From Vitreimonas flagellata (GTDB lineage Bacteria > Pseudomonadota > Alphaproteobacteria > Caulobacterales > Aquidulcibacteraceae), in the NCBI RefSeq assembly GCF_004634425.1, contig NZ_SBJL01000002.1:806001-870000 (forward strand): a stretch of DNA of 64,000 nt, written 5' to 3'. Position 1 is the first letter of the stretch; each line of letters starts with the position of its first letter. This document shows positions 17,781 to 27,182 of this stretch, in pieces. The translations under genes and the position numbers were made by a program. A model generated the notes under the pieces. The model was not told the DNA's origin, ran no database searches, and worked only from the letters and a program-made list of their open reading frames with translations.

Positions 17781-18386
17781 TTACTTCACCGCCGCGGCGC
17801 GCTGGAAAGCGGGGCGTTGCGCGAGGTTCTCGTAATAGGTCTGGATCGCTGGGGGCACCACGTCATCGATGCCGGCGAACTTGGCGACGCTGATCACATA
17901 GGCGACGGAGATGTCGGCCGCGGTGAAGCGATTGGCGGCGACATAAGATTTGCCGCCCAGGCGCTCGGCCGTGAACGCAAGCCGCTTGGCGATCGCGCCC
18001 TTGAGATAGTCGACAGTCCAATTCTTCTTCTGATCGTCGGGCGCCATGTAGCGCGTGGCGACGAGCGGGTTGCCGTAAGCCGCCATGCCCGCTTCGCCGA
18101 AGAGCATGTACTGCAGATAGTCCGCATAGCCCTCTTCGTGCGGCTTCACCTCGAGATCGGTCGGGCCGTACTTGGCCATGATGTAGATCATCATCGCCAC
18201 GGACTCGATCATGCTGACGTCGCCGTCTTGCATCGCCGGCACCGTTTTCAACGGGTTCGCCGATTTGAATTCGTCGCTGGGTTTGAAGAAGGAGGCTTCC
18301 GCCGTCTCGTATGGCACGCCCATCTCTTCGCACAGCCACAGCACGCGCAACGAACGCGCACCTTGGGAATGGTAGATTTTGAGCAT
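17781..18386 (-). CDS. Glutathione S-transferase
   Basis: This 201-residue protein has an N-terminal thioredoxin-fold domain (LKIYHSQGARSLRVLWLCEEMGVPYE, TVPAMQDGDVSMIESVAMMIYI) and a helical C-terminal domain (GGKSYVAANRFTAADISVAYVI). The start at 18386 has GGGAG upstream. Substrate is unknown. The stop is 1 nt beyond the stop of the convergent quinone oxidoreductase gene. Confidence 0.92.
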   Translation of the reverse strand: MLKIYHSQGARSLRVLWLCEEMGVPYETAEASFFKPSDEFKSANPLKTVPAMQDGDVSMIESVAMMIYIMAKYGPTDLEVKPHEEGYADYLQYMLFGEAGMAAYGNPLVATRYMAPDDQKKNWTVDYLKGAIAKRLAFTAERLGGKSYVAANRFTAADISVAYVISVAKFAGIDDVVPPAIQTYYENLAQRPAFQRAAAVK

Positions 18387-18442
18387 GGCCGTCTCCCTCG
18401 TTTGACGAGGGAATAGCACTTACGGCGACCAGCCGGCAACGA

Positions 18443-18470
18443 AAGAGGCGCGACTTGCGCCGCGCCTCTT
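18443..18470 (-). terminator. Rho-independent-type hairpin after the rho gene
   Basis: AAGAGGCGCG (18443-18452) pairs perfectly with CGCGCCTCTT (18461-18470) across an 8-nt loop. Read on the minus strand it follows the rho stop by about 28 nt and is trailed by TTTCGTT. Confidence 0.65.
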
Positions 18471-18498
18471 GGTCGAACCATCGCATTTCTACGAGCGG

Positions 18499-19791
18499 TT
18501 ACGTGTTCATCGACTGGAAGAAGTCGTCGTTGTTCTTCGAGCTCTTCAGCTTGTCGAGCAGGAACTCGATCGCGTCCTGCGTGCCCATCGGCGAGAGGAT
18601 GCGGCGCAGAACGTACATCTTCTGCAGGTGCTCCTTCGGCGTGATGAGTTCGTCCTTCCGCGTGCCGGACTTGAGCACATCGATGGCCGGGAAGATGCGG
18701 CGGTCCGCGACTTTGCGGTCGAGTTGGAGTTCGCTGTTACCCGTGCCCTTGAACTCTTCGAAGATGACTTCGTCCATGCGCGAGCCGGTGTCGATCAGCG
18801 CGGTGGCGAGGATGGTGAGCGAGCCGCCTTCTTCAAGGTTGCGCGCCGCGCCGAAGAAGCGCTTCGGACGCTGCAATGCGTTCGCGTCCACACCGCCCGT
18901 CAGCACCTTGCCGGAGGAGGGCACGGTCGCGTTGTAGGCGCGGCCGAGGCGGGTGATGGAGTCGAGTAGGATGACGACGTCCTTGCCGTGCTCGGCGAGG
19001 CGCTTGGCCTTCTCGATCACCATTTCAGCGACAGCGACGTGACGCTCCGCCTTTTCGTCGAAGGTCGAGGACACGACCTCGCCCTTCACCGTGCGCTGCA
19101 TGTCGGTGACTTCTTCCGGGCGTTCGTCGATCAGCAGAACGATCAGATAAACTTCCGGGTGGTTCTTCTCAATCGCCTTGGCGATATTCTGCATGATGAC
19201 GGTCTTACCCGTCCGCGGCTGCGCGACGATCAGCGAGCGCTGGCCTTTGCCGATCGGCGCGACGATGTCGATGATGCGGCCGGTCTTGTCCTTCAGTGTC
19301 GGATCTTCGATTTCCATCTTCAGACGCTCAGTCGGGTAGAGCGGCGTCAGATTGTCGAAGTGGACTTTGTGGCGGACTTTGTCCGGGTCTTCGAAATTGA
19401 TCGAGTTGACTTTAGTCAGCGCGAAATAACGCTCGCCGTCTTTCGGCGCTTTGATCTGGCCTTCGACCGTATCGCCGGTGCGCAGACCAAACTTACGTAT
19501 CTGTTGTGGCGACACATAAATGTCGTCAGGGCCAGGCAGGTAGTTCGATTGCGGCGAGCGCAGGAAACCGAAGCCGTCCGACAAAATTTCGATGACGCCG
19601 GCGCCGCCGATCTCGACGCCGCGGTCGGCGACGTGCTTCAGGATCGCGGCCTGCATGTCTTGCATGCGCAGCGTGTTGGCGCCCTCGATCTCAAGGGATT
19701 CCGCCAAGGCCAACAATTCGGCGGCCGGCTTGCGCTTGAGCTCCTGCAGCGTGAGCGAGGTGAGCCCTTCGAGTGCTTGTTCTTCAGTCAT
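18499..19791 (-). CDS. rho: Transcription termination factor Rho
   Basis: This 430-residue hexameric RNA helicase has an N-terminal RNA-binding domain ([22 protein letters not shown]), Walker A in [15 protein letters not shown], Walker B and Q-loop region ([16 protein letters not shown]), and the R-loop RKDELITP. Normal length. The start at 19791 follows the 190-bp gap that separates it from hemJ. In Caulobacter rho also lies close to hemE-hemH-hemJ and the origin. Confidence 0.97.
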   Translation of the reverse strand: MTEEQALEGLTSLTLQELKRKPAAELLALAESLEIEGANTLRMQDMQAAILKHVADRGVEIGGAGVIEILSDGFGFLRSPQSNYLPGPDDIYVSPQQIRKFGLRTGDTVEGQIKAPKDGERYFALTKVNSINFEDPDKVRHKVHFDNLTPLYPTERLKMEIEDPTLKDKTGRIIDIVAPIGKGQRSLIVAQPRTGKTVIMQNIAKAIEKNHPEVYLIVLLIDERPEEVTDMQRTVKGEVVSSTFDEKAERHVAVAEMVIEKAKRLAEHGKDVVILLDSITRLGRAYNATVPSSGKVLTGGVDANALQRPKRFFGAARNLEEGGSLTILATALIDTGSRMDEVIFEEFKGTGNSELQLDRKVADRRIFPAIDVLKSGTRKDELITPKEHLQKMYVLRRILSPMGTQDAIEFLLDKLKSSKNNDDFFQSMNT

Positions 19792-19981
19792 AGTTTTCTC
19801 AGGGAGACGGACTGCGGGCGCAGGTTCGCGCGGGCAGGGCCATCAGGTGGAAAGAGATTCCGGCGGTTTGGAGATTTGCGGCGCCGCCGTCGCACACGCG
19901 CTTTGGGAAAGCGCGCTTCGCAAGAATGGACACCACATAGCGCCGGGAGCGTCAAGCCGAGCTTAACGGCGGATCGCAGGT

Positions 19982-20452
19982 TCAGGGTTCGAGTGTCGCC
20001 AGCAGCACAGCGGCGATGGCCACGAGGAACGGGATCTCGCTCATGAGCCGCCAGAACTTCTCGGAACGCCGCCGCTGGCCTTGGGCGATGCGGCGACCCT
20101 CCGCAGATAGGAAGCCGTGATAGCCACTCAAGCCCAGGACCAAAATAAGCTTGCCCCAGAACCAATGCGGCACCGTGGCGATCACTTCCGGGATCGGTCG
20201 GGTCCAATCGCCGGAGATGTAGGTCGCGAACAGAAAGAGGCCGAACGCCCAGGCCAGGATCATGCTGGGGGTCAGAATGATCAGGCGCAGGCTGCGGGCG
20301 GCCTTCAGCATGGCCGCCTCCAACTCGCCGCCAGGCTGGGAGGAGGTGATGTAGGCGTAGAAGCGCGGCAGCATCAGCAGGCCCGCGATCCAGGCGATCA
20401 CGGCGATGATGTGGAGACCTCGGGCGAGGTCGTAGCCAATCACGTGATCCAT
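19982..20452 (-). CDS. hemJ: Protoporphyrinogen IX oxidase HemJ
   Basis: This 156-residue inner-membrane protein has four hydrophobic helices and the conserved N-terminal LHIIAVIAWIAGLLMLPRFYAYI, plus WFWGKLILVLGLSGYHG. HemJ oxidises protoporphyrinogen IX to protoporphyrin IX in bacteria that lack HemG/HemY. It directly follows hemH (stop and start codons abut), so three late heme steps are encoded together. Confidence 0.93.
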   Translation of the reverse strand: MDHVIGYDLARGLHIIAVIAWIAGLLMLPRFYAYITSSQPGGELEAAMLKAARSLRLIILTPSMILAWAFGLFLFATYISGDWTRPIPEVIATVPHWFWGKLILVLGLSGYHGFLSAEGRRIAQGQRRRSEKFWRLMSEIPFLVAIAAVLLATLEP

Positions 20453-21547
20453 TTACCGCGTGTTCCCCTGGGGGCACTGGCCCCATGCCGCCGGGCAGAG
20501 CCGACCGCCGTTCTCTGACTGCATTTTGCCCGGACAGGCAAGGGCGCGCTCAACCACATGGGCCAGCGCGTCAATGAAACGCGGGGCGGCCCCAGGCGCT
20601 GGCGCCCGCAAATAGAATGGCAGGTTCAGGCTCTTGGCCAGTTGCGCGTACTCAATATCGAGTTCGACCAGCGTCTCGACGTGCTCGGAGACGAAAGCGA
20701 TCGGGGAGACGATCACGCCCGCGCCGTCTTTGCCGGCGGCGTGGATTTCCTCTTCTGTGGAGGGGCCAATCCACTTCAGCGGACCGACGCGCGATTGGTA
20801 GCAGACGCGGGTCTCCCAATCTGCCGGCAGCAGCTTCTTCACCGCGGCGACGCTTTGCTCGACCTGCCATTGGTAGGGATCGCCGGCGTCTATCACACGC
20901 TGTGGCAAGCCGTGCGCCGAGAAGAGAACACGCGGCTTCGCAGGTGAACCCGCTTCACGCCACGTCTTCAAGATCGCGTCCGCGTGCGCTTCTGCGAAGG
21001 CCTCGCCAGCTGGATAACAACAGATCGTGGAGCAGGGCAGGTCGCTATGGCGCCGCCATTCCTTCAGCGATGAGCCCGCGGTTGTGGTCGAGAATTGCGG
21101 ATAGAGCGGCAGTAGAATCGCATCGGTTGCGCCCCAAGCTTCGGCGGCTTGCGCGGCACCCTTCGTGAACGGCTTCCAATAGCGCATCGCTGGGAAGCAC
21201 TTGAACGTGACGTTGTTCACGCGCTTGGCCATTGCCGTTTCAAGCGCATCGGCCTGTTTCACAGTTTCCGGCAAGATCGGCGAACCGCCGCCCATCAACG
21301 CGTAATTCGCTTTGGCCAATCTTTCGCGCGTGCGTGAAATCAATTGGGCGATCAGGAAACGCACTGGCTGTGGCGCACTGATGATCGCTTTGTCGTTGAA
21401 CAAGTTGAATAGGAACGGGCGCACCGACTCTTGTTTGTCAGGTCCGCCAAGATTGAACAGGATGATCGCGACGCGCCGAGACGACATCGCACGCAGCCGT
21501 GGGCCTTGCTCCGGCGCCTGGTCATCTTCGAGCGGAATTGCGCTCAT
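20453..21547 (-). CDS. hemH: Ferrochelatase
   Basis: This 364-residue enzyme inserts Fe2+ into protoporphyrin IX. Motifs include LFNLGGPDKQESVRPFLFNLFND, FSAHGLPQRVIDAGDPY (catalytic His), and VGPLKWIGPSTEEEI. An extra N-terminal stretch of about 20 residues precedes the conserved core, but the ATG at 21547 overlaps the hemE stop as ATGA, which supports it; a second ATG at 21487 is the alternative. Confidence 0.95.
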   Translation of the reverse strand: MSAIPLEDDQAPEQGPRLRAMSSRRVAIILFNLGGPDKQESVRPFLFNLFNDKAIISAPQPVRFLIAQLISRTRERLAKANYALMGGGSPILPETVKQADALETAMAKRVNNVTFKCFPAMRYWKPFTKGAAQAAEAWGATDAILLPLYPQFSTTTAGSSLKEWRRHSDLPCSTICCYPAGEAFAEAHADAILKTWREAGSPAKPRVLFSAHGLPQRVIDAGDPYQWQVEQSVAAVKKLLPADWETRVCYQSRVGPLKWIGPSTEEEIHAAGKDGAGVIVSPIAFVSEHVETLVELDIEYAQLAKSLNLPFYLRAPAPGAAPRFIDALAHVVERALACPGKMQSENGGRLCPAAWGQCPQGNTR

Positions 21548-22581
21548 TGGCCTTTTACCACGCGCACCAAGTGTGCGAGGTTTTCGGGCGTCGCTTCCGG
21601 CGTAATGCCGTGGCCGAGATTGAAGATATGCGGCGCGCTCTTAAACGCGATCAGCACGTCACGCGCAGCGCGTTCCAAGGCTTCGCCACCAGCGACAATC
21701 GCTTGCGGATCGAGATTACCCTGCAGCGCCATGCCATCCGGCGCGACCTTGAAAGCGAAATCCGCCGGCGTTTGCGTATCCACGCCGAGTGCGTTGACGC
21801 CCGTTTCGTTGGCGTAGGCTTCCAGCTGCGCGCCAGCTCCACGCGGAAAACCGATGATCGGCACGGTGACGCCAAGCACACGCAGCCGCTGCACGAGCTT
21901 TCGCGTCGGGCCGATAATGACCTGCTGGAACATGAGGGGGGAGAGGCCCTCGGACCAGCTCTCGAAAATCTGCACGCAATCGGCGCCAGCTTGCACTTGC
22001 TTGGCCAAATGCTGGGCGCTCATTTCCACGAGCACATCCAAGAGCGCCTCAACATCCTCGGGTCGCTCGAACACAGCCCGACGCGAGCGATCCTTTTCGC
22101 CGCCTTTTCCTTGAAGCATGTAGGTGGCGACCGTCCACGGACCGCCGCAGAACCCGATCAGCGCGATATCCTTCGGGATCGCGCCCTTGATCCGTTCCAC
22201 GGCTTCATAGACGGGCGAAAGCCGTTGCAGCGCGCGCTCCGGATCATCGAAGCGCCAAGTCTCTTCGTCGACCAAAGGCTTCAGCCGCGGTCCTTCGCCC
22301 TCCACGAACGAGACTGCCCGGCCCAAAGCGTCCGGGATCACCAGAATGTCCGAGAACAGGATCGCGGCGTCGAGCGGGAAACGCCGCAGGGGCTGCATCA
22401 CCGCTTCCGTCGCCAGGGCAGGGGAATAGCAGAAATCGAGAAAGTTCTTCGCCCGCGTTCGAAGCTCCCGATATTCCGGGAGATAGCGCCCTGCCTGCCG
22501 CATGATCCAAATCGGAGGAGGGTCTAGCCTCTCTCCCTTCAAGACGCGCAAGAGAGCGGGAATGCTTTCCCGATCGGCCAT
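21544..22581 (-). CDS. hemE: Uroporphyrinogen decarboxylase
   Basis: This 345-residue enzyme converts uroporphyrinogen III to coproporphyrinogen III. It shows the N-terminal signature PPIWIMRQAGRYLPEYRELR and IPDALGRAVSFVEGEGP. It is first in the hemE-hemH-hemJ operon and reads away from the predicted origin. The adjoining gap at 22582-22926 must contain its promoter. Confidence 0.97.
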   Translation of the reverse strand: MADRESIPALLRVLKGERLDPPPIWIMRQAGRYLPEYRELRTRAKNFLDFCYSPALATEAVMQPLRRFPLDAAILFSDILVIPDALGRAVSFVEGEGPRLKPLVDEETWRFDDPERALQRLSPVYEAVERIKGAIPKDIALIGFCGGPWTVATYMLQGKGGEKDRSRRAVFERPEDVEALLDVLVEMSAQHLAKQVQAGADCVQIFESWSEGLSPLMFQQVIIGPTRKLVQRLRVLGVTVPIIGFPRGAGAQLEAYANETGVNALGVDTQTPADFAFKVAPDGMALQGNLDPQAIVAGGEALERAARDVLIAFKSAPHIFNLGHGITPEATPENLAHLVRVVKGQ

Positions 22582-22718
22582 GACCTTCTTCCAAACTAAA
22601 TAAACTTAGAAATCTGATTAGAGATGACTCGTTGTTGTGGGGATACGCAAACCGGGAGAATTTCGATCTCCACATGCTGTCCACATACTTGTCCGTCCCG
22701 GCGCCAGACGAATTATCG

Positions 22719-22733
22719 TTAACGCCGAATTAC
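22719..22733 (+). promoter_or_regulatory. CtrA-type box within the predicted origin
   Basis: TTAA-N7-TTAC matches the CtrA consensus TTAA-N7-TTAA at 7 of 8 fixed bases. In Caulobacter CtrA boxes in the origin block DnaA and gate replication, so this placement is informative. Confidence 0.55.
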
Positions 22734-22887
22734 TTGGCCCTGTCGAGTACCCCCGACGATTCCTTTTTTCCCACGATGTCGCATTGTGGAGAGCCCTGGG
22801 AGGAATCGCGCATGAGGAGAAGTGAATCCGGGGCAGGGTGGGCTGTTCGTTCTCTTCACCGGCTTTGCTGGCCCTGTAATCAACAAC

Positions 22888-22896
22888 TTGTCCACA
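22888..22896 (+). other. Best DnaA-box-like sequence in the predicted origin
   Basis: TTGTCCACA differs from TTATCCACA at one base. It lies 31 bp before the start codon of the PPSR-type gene. Weaker boxes on both strands occur in the same gap. Confidence 0.6.
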
Positions 22897-22926
22897 TTGG
22901 CGCGACGCCTGATATGAGGGCTGCCC

Positions 22927-23760
22927 ATGCCCACCCGTGACCGCCTCGCCATCTATTTCAATGTCCACCTCGTGTCGGACTCGACCGGTGAGACGCTGGC
23001 GGGAGTCATGCGCGCCACCTGCGCGCAGTTCGACAATATCATGCCCGTGGAACACTCCTATTTCCTGGTGCGCTCTGTGCGGCAGCTGGAGCGGGTGATC
23101 CAGGAAATCTCAGATGCGCCCGGCGTCGTTATGTTCACGCTATCGAATCTTGAACATCGCGCGCTGCTCGAAAAGGCCTGTGCGGAGATGGAGATGCCCT
23201 GCGTCGCGGTGCTCGATCCGGTGCTCGATGTCACCTCCCGGTACCTCGGGCTTGAACTGAACCATCGCGTCGGCGCCGCCAGGAAGCTCAACGCGGAATA
23301 CTTCAAGCGCATCGATGCGCTGGATTTCGCCATGTACCACGACGACGGGCAGCAAGCTGTCGAGTTAATGGATGCCGACGTCATTCTTGTGGGCGTGAGC
23401 CGCACCTCAAAGACACCGACAAGCGTCTATCTTGCCCACCGTGGAGTGAAGGCGGCGAACGTGCCGATGGTGCCGGGTGTGCCGCTGCCGGAAGAATTGT
23501 TCAGGCCAGATCGACCGCTGGTCGTGGGCCTCCTCATTTCCGCAGATCGTCTTATCGGCATTCGCCGTAATCGTCTCGCTGCGATGAAGGAAACCCGCGC
23601 GGGCTCTTACACAGATGAAGAGGATGTGCGTCGCGAAGTGATGGAAGCACAAAAATTGTTCGAGCGGGAAGGGTGGCCGACGATCGACGTTTCGCGCCGT
23701 TCGATCGAAGAAACGGCCGCAGCCGTGCTCAATCTGCTGGCGGAGCATAGAGAAGAATGA
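22927..23760 (+). CDS. Pyruvate, phosphate dikinase / PEP synthase regulatory protein (PPSR, DUF299)
   Basis: This 277-residue bifunctional kinase/pyrophosphorylase family member begins with VHLVSDSTGETLAGVMRA and has the ADP/P-loop-like motif GVSRTSKTPTSVYLA near residues 158-172. Relatives reversibly phosphorylate PPDK or PEP synthase on a threonine in response to ADP. GAGGG lies 7 nt upstream of the start. It is the RP001-type marker of the origin and is translationally coupled (ATGA) to maf. Confidence 0.95.
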   Translation: MPTRDRLAIYFNVHLVSDSTGETLAGVMRATCAQFDNIMPVEHSYFLVRSVRQLERVIQEISDAPGVVMFTLSNLEHRALLEKACAEMEMPCVAVLDPVLDVTSRYLGLELNHRVGAARKLNAEYFKRIDALDFAMYHDDGQQAVELMDADVILVGVSRTSKTPTSVYLAHRGVKAANVPMVPGVPLPEELFRPDRPLVVGLLISADRLIGIRRNRLAAMKETRAGSYTDEEDVRREVMEAQKLFEREGWPTIDVSRRSIEETAAAVLNLLAEHREE

Positions 23761-24347
23761 GTCTCGTGCTCGCCTCCGGCAGCGCTATACGCCGTCAAGT
23801 GCTCGCCGCCGCTGGCCTCGAGTTTGAGGTTGAGGTTGCGCGTGTCGATGAGGAGGGGGCCAAGGCCAGCCTCCGCGCCGAAGGTCTGAAACCCCGCGAA
23901 CAAGCCGATGCGTTGGCTGAACTGAAGGCGCTCGCTGTTTCACGGAAACGGTCTGGCTTCATTATTGGCGCGGACCAGATGCTCGCGATCGATGGCGAAA
24001 CGCTCGACAAGCCGAAGGACATCGCCGAAGCGCGTTCGCACCTAATGCGTATGCGTGGCAAAACGCATGAACTTCTGTGCGCTGCTGTCGTTGCGCGCGA
24101 AGGCTCCATTATATGGCGCCACATCGAAACGCCGCGGCTGCGCATGCGACCGTTCTCGGATGCGTTCATTGATGATTATCTGGCGCGCGTTGGCGAGGAA
24201 GCGCTTAAATCCGTCGGCGCCTATCAGCTTGAGGGCTTGGGCGCGCAACTCTTCGACCGTGTCGACGGCGACTATTTCTCTGTGCTTGGACTGCCGCTGC
24301 TGCCGTTGCTTCAATTCTTGCGCGAGCATGGCGTGGTGGCGAAATGA
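23757..24347 (+). CDS. maf: Maf-family nucleoside triphosphate pyrophosphatase
   Basis: This 196-residue house-cleaning NTP pyrophosphatase hydrolyses non-canonical nucleotides such as dTTP/UTP analogues or modified bases. The N-terminal motif is LASGSAIRRQVLAAAG (family SxSPRR; Pro replaced by Ile here), and GADQMLAIDGETLDKP contains the catalytic acid. Start overlaps the preceding gene and its stop overlaps aroE, so the set is translationally coupled. Confidence 0.93.
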   Translation: MSLVLASGSAIRRQVLAAAGLEFEVEVARVDEEGAKASLRAEGLKPREQADALAELKALAVSRKRSGFIIGADQMLAIDGETLDKPKDIAEARSHLMRMRGKTHELLCAAVVAREGSIIWRHIETPRLRMRPFSDAFIDDYLARVGEEALKSVGAYQLEGLGAQLFDRVDGDYFSVLGLPLLPLLQFLREHGVVAK

Positions 24348-25168
24348 ACGTCACCGCGTCCACGAAACTTCTCGCTGTGATCGGCGATCCGGTGCGGCAT
24401 TCGCTGTCGCCGGTAATGCACAATGGCTGGATCGCTGATCATGGATTGGACGCCGTTTACACCGCGCTGCCGCTCAAGAGCGAAGACGCGACGAGTGTCA
24501 TCCGATCGATGAAGGCGCTCGGTTTCATGGGGCTTAACGTCACCGTCCCACACAAGGAAGCGGCCGCGCGCGCCGCTGATCGCAGTGAATCCGAGGTCGC
24601 CAATACGTTGCGTTGGGAAGAAGACGGCACGCTGTCCGCTTTCAACACGGACGGCGTTGGCTTCATCGATTCGCTCACCGAAACCGCGCCGGATTGGCGC
24701 GGCCGCGTGAGCCGCGTCCTCATTATAGGCGCTGGCGGGGCAGGGCTGGGCGTTGGCAAAGCGCTGTCGGCCTATGCGGACACCGTGCATTTCGCCAACC
24801 GCACGCTTGCGCGCGCGGAAGCCGCGGCGAGCGCCGTGCCGAACGGCCGCGTGTTGCGCTGGGAAGATCTGGAGCGCGGCTTCGGGGCGGCGGATCTCAT
24901 TGTGCAAACCACAACGCTTGGCATGACCGGCCAAGACTCGCACGCCTGGCCGATGCAGTTTTGCCGTGCGAATGCGATCGTGTCTGACATTGTATATAAG
25001 CCGCTCGAAACAGAATTTTTGCGCGCCGCACGCGCCCGCGGTCTCGTCGCGATGGACGGTCTCGGCATGCTGATCCACCAAGGCGCGCGTGCGTTCGAGC
25101 TTTGGTTCGGCGTGAAACCAGATACGAAGAAGGCGCGGGAGCGCCTGCTCGCGGCGCTCGGCGCATGA
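24344..25168 (+). CDS. aroE: Shikimate dehydrogenase
   Basis: This 274-residue enzyme reduces 3-dehydroshikimate with NADPH in aromatic amino acid synthesis. It shows the substrate motif [14 protein letters not shown], the catalytic lysine in [10 protein letters not shown], and the cofactor motif [13 protein letters not shown]. Both ends overlap neighbours by ATGA. Confidence 0.95.
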   Translation: MNVTASTKLLAVIGDPVRHSLSPVMHNGWIADHGLDAVYTALPLKSEDATSVIRSMKALGFMGLNVTVPHKEAAARAADRSESEVANTLRWEEDGTLSAFNTDGVGFIDSLTETAPDWRGRVSRVLIIGAGGAGLGVGKALSAYADTVHFANRTLARAEAAASAVPNGRVLRWEDLERGFGAADLIVQTTTLGMTGQDSHAWPMQFCRANAIVSDIVYKPLETEFLRAARARGLVAMDGLGMLIHQGARAFELWFGVKPDTKKARERLLAALGA

Positions 25169-25758
25169 TCATTGTCGGCCTCACCGGCTCGATTGGCATG
25201 GGCAAATCGACCGTCGCGAAAATGTTTGCGGAGGAGGGCGCACCGGGCTTTGACTCGGACGCGGCCGTGCATGCGTTGTATGCGCCGGGCGGCGCGGCGG
25301 TTGCGCCCGTGGAAGCCGCCTTTCCCGGCGTCACGAAAGACGGCGCCATCGATCGTGAAGCGCTGTCCAAGCGTGTCGTCGGCAACGAAGCTGCGATCAA
25401 GCAGCTTGAAGCCATCGTCCATCCGCTGGTCCGCGCCGCACAAATGCAATTCTTGCAGGACAATCGCGAGGCTGGCGCAGCCGTCGTGATCCTGGACATT
25501 CCGCTCCTGTTTGAGGGCAACGGCGCCAAGTATGTGGACAAGACAGTCGTGGTCTCGGCGCCCGCCGATGTGCAGCGCACCCGTGTGTTGGCGCGGCCTG
25601 GCATGAGTCCGGAAAAGTTCGAGGCTATCCTGGCGCGGCAAATGCCGGATGCGGAAAAGCGCGCTCGGGCCGATTTTGTCATTGATACGGGTGCTGATTT
25701 CGAGACCACGCGATCCCAAGTCAGGGGCGTACTGGACGCGCTGCGCGAACAGATTTAG
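25165..25758 (+). CDS. coaE: Dephospho-CoA kinase
   Basis: This 197-residue kinase catalyses the last step of coenzyme A synthesis. P-loop [14 protein letters not shown] is at residues 8-21; [10 protein letters not shown] and DIPLLFE are family landmarks. The start at 25165 was chosen because it overlaps the aroE stop as ATGA and places the P-loop at the N-terminus; an upstream frame would add 21 unlike residues. Confidence 0.95.
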   Translation: MIIVGLTGSIGMGKSTVAKMFAEEGAPGFDSDAAVHALYAPGGAAVAPVEAAFPGVTKDGAIDREALSKRVVGNEAAIKQLEAIVHPLVRAAQMQFLQDNREAGAAVVILDIPLLFEGNGAKYVDKTVVVSAPADVQRTRVLARPGMSPEKFEAILARQMPDAEKRARADFVIDTGADFETTRSQVRGVLDALREQI

Positions 25759-25767
25759 CCCGGATTC

Positions 25768-26511
25768 ATGCGCGAAATCCTGTTTGACACGGAAACGACC
25801 GGCGTTTTCCCGGACCATGCCGACGAAAAGCAACGCGACCGCATCGTGGAAATCGGCTGCGTCGAGGTGTTCAATCTTGAGCGCACCGGCCGCGAGTTTC
25901 ACGCGTACATCAATCCAGATCGCGATGTGCCCGAAGAAGTCGTGCGCGTGCACGGTCTGCGCGGCGACTTTCTGAAAACGCAAAAGCGCTTCGGAGAGAT
26001 CGTGGCGGACTTCATTGAGTTCGTCGGCGATGCGCCGCTGGTCGCGCACAACGCTTCGTTCGACCGCGGCTTTATCAATGCCGAGCTGCGTCGCCTGAAA
26101 ATGGCCGAGCTGGAAACCGAGCGCTTCGTCGACACGCTGGCGATTGCGCGCAAGAAATTCCCCGGCGCCTCATGCTCGCTCGACGCGTTGGCGCGGCGCT
26201 TCCAATTGGATCGCTACGGCTTCGATCTCGCCTCGCGCAAAGGGCCGGGCGGTCACGGCGCGCTCGTCGACTCGCGCATCCTCGCCGAGGTGTACCTCCA
26301 CCTCAAAGGCGGGCGCGAACAACGCTTGGTGTTCGAGACCGAAGAGACGACGATGTCGGACGCGGCAAACCAAATGCCAATCGAATTGGTGCGGCGGGCG
26401 CAGCGGCCTGTTCCGCTCGGCGCTCGGGGCAGCACCGAAGAGGCCGAAGCGCATGCGGCGTTCGTCGCCAAACTTGGCGACAAAGCCATCTGGTTGAAGA
26501 CCGGAAGTTAG
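25768..26511 (+). CDS. dnaQ: DNA polymerase III epsilon subunit (3'-5' exonuclease)
   Basis: This 247-residue proofreading exonuclease has ExoI DTETTG, ExoII HNASFDRGFINAEL and ExoIII HGALVDSRILAEVY, with all catalytic acids and the histidine present. A C-terminal tail of about 65 residues probably binds the alpha subunit. It lies 9 nt after coaE. Its 3' end overlaps the stop of the convergent secB gene by 4 nt. Confidence 0.95.
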   Translation: MREILFDTETTGVFPDHADEKQRDRIVEIGCVEVFNLERTGREFHAYINPDRDVPEEVVRVHGLRGDFLKTQKRFGEIVADFIEFVGDAPLVAHNASFDRGFINAELRRLKMAELETERFVDTLAIARKKFPGASCSLDALARRFQLDRYGFDLASRKGPGGHGALVDSRILAEVYLHLKGGREQRLVFETEETTMSDAANQMPIELVRRAQRPVPLGARGSTEEAEAHAAFVAKLGDKAIWLKTGS

Positions 26512-27038
26512 AAGCCCGCGCCGCCGGCCGCCGCTTGCGGAGGCAGACCTTCTGCAGCCGCCGCGCGCTCCTGGCGCTCGCGCAGTTCAGACCAATAGAG
26601 CGGTGTGAAATCGATCGGATTGATCAGCAGGGGCGGGTAGCCGCCTTCGCGGGTGATCTCGGCCAGGATCTGCCGGCCGAATGGGAATAGCAGGCGCGGG
26701 CACTCGATCCAGATCAGCGGCTCCACGTCGTCGGCCCGCACATTCATGAATTGAAACAAGCCCGAATAGACGAGATCGACCGAGAACATGATCGCGTCTT
26801 GGCGGCGCGCCTGGACATTGATGCAGAGATCGACCTCAACGGCCTCGTTTCGTTCGCCCATCGGGCGAGACTTGACCTCGACGCCCATATCGATCGTGGG
26901 CTGCACGTCGTAGGCCTGAGATGCCGCAGCGGCCATCGCATTGCGGAATGAAAGTTCCTTCACATATTGGGACAGGACGCGCAGATGAGGGGAATCGGCT
27001 GGAGGCAAGGGGCCTTCCGGCGCGTTTTGCGGGTTCAT
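26508..27038 (-). CDS. secB: Protein-export chaperone SecB
   Basis: This 176-residue homotetrameric chaperone keeps preproteins unfolded for SecA. Key segments are RVLSQYVKELSFRNAM, VDLVYSGLFQFMNV and WIECPRLLFPFGRQILAEITREGGYPPLLINPIDF. It has an N-terminal Pro-rich extension and an Ala/Gly-rich tail. It is the only leftward gene in this rightward cluster and overlaps dnaQ tail to tail. Confidence 0.96.
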   Translation of the reverse strand: MNPQNAPEGPLPPADSPHLRVLSQYVKELSFRNAMAAAASQAYDVQPTIDMGVEVKSRPMGERNEAVEVDLCINVQARRQDAIMFSVDLVYSGLFQFMNVRADDVEPLIWIECPRLLFPFGRQILAEITREGGYPPLLINPIDFTPLYWSELRERQERAAAAEGLPPQAAAGGAGF

Positions 27039-27182
27039 GCGCCAACTCTCGGCAAGGAAAAGCTTGGAAATCGGGCGCTAACATAGGCAAGGGCTACAGC
27101 AACGCAACCGCGCTGGAAGAAAGCGCCTGTTGGCATTATCTTAATTTCGCGCAGAGAAGCGGCGCCCAGGGAGCATCGGGTT

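Larger units (their letters stand above)
22582..22926. other. Predicted chromosomal replication origin (oriC) between hemE and the PPSR-type regulator
   Basis: This 345-bp non-coding gap sits between hemE and the Rickettsia RP001 homologue, the position of the origin in Caulobacter and Rickettsia. An AT-rich stretch lies at 22591-22625. DnaA-box-like sequences are TTGTCCACA (22888-22896, 8 of 9), ATCTCCACA (22666), CTGTCCACA (22677) and TGTGGAGAG (22785, reverse), the last three at 7 of 9. Four GANTC sites are at 22626, 22758, 22803 and 22824, against about 1.3 expected. A CtrA-type box is at 22719. Confidence 0.8.

Noticed and set aside
22632-22940. Open frames crossing the predicted origin
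   Set aside because: No motif or ribosome-binding site, and the region carries origin-type sequence elements instead.
23936-23953. TGTTTCACGGAAAC inside maf as a parS site
   Set aside because: It lacks a central base pair of the 16-bp ParB consensus and its spacing is wrong.
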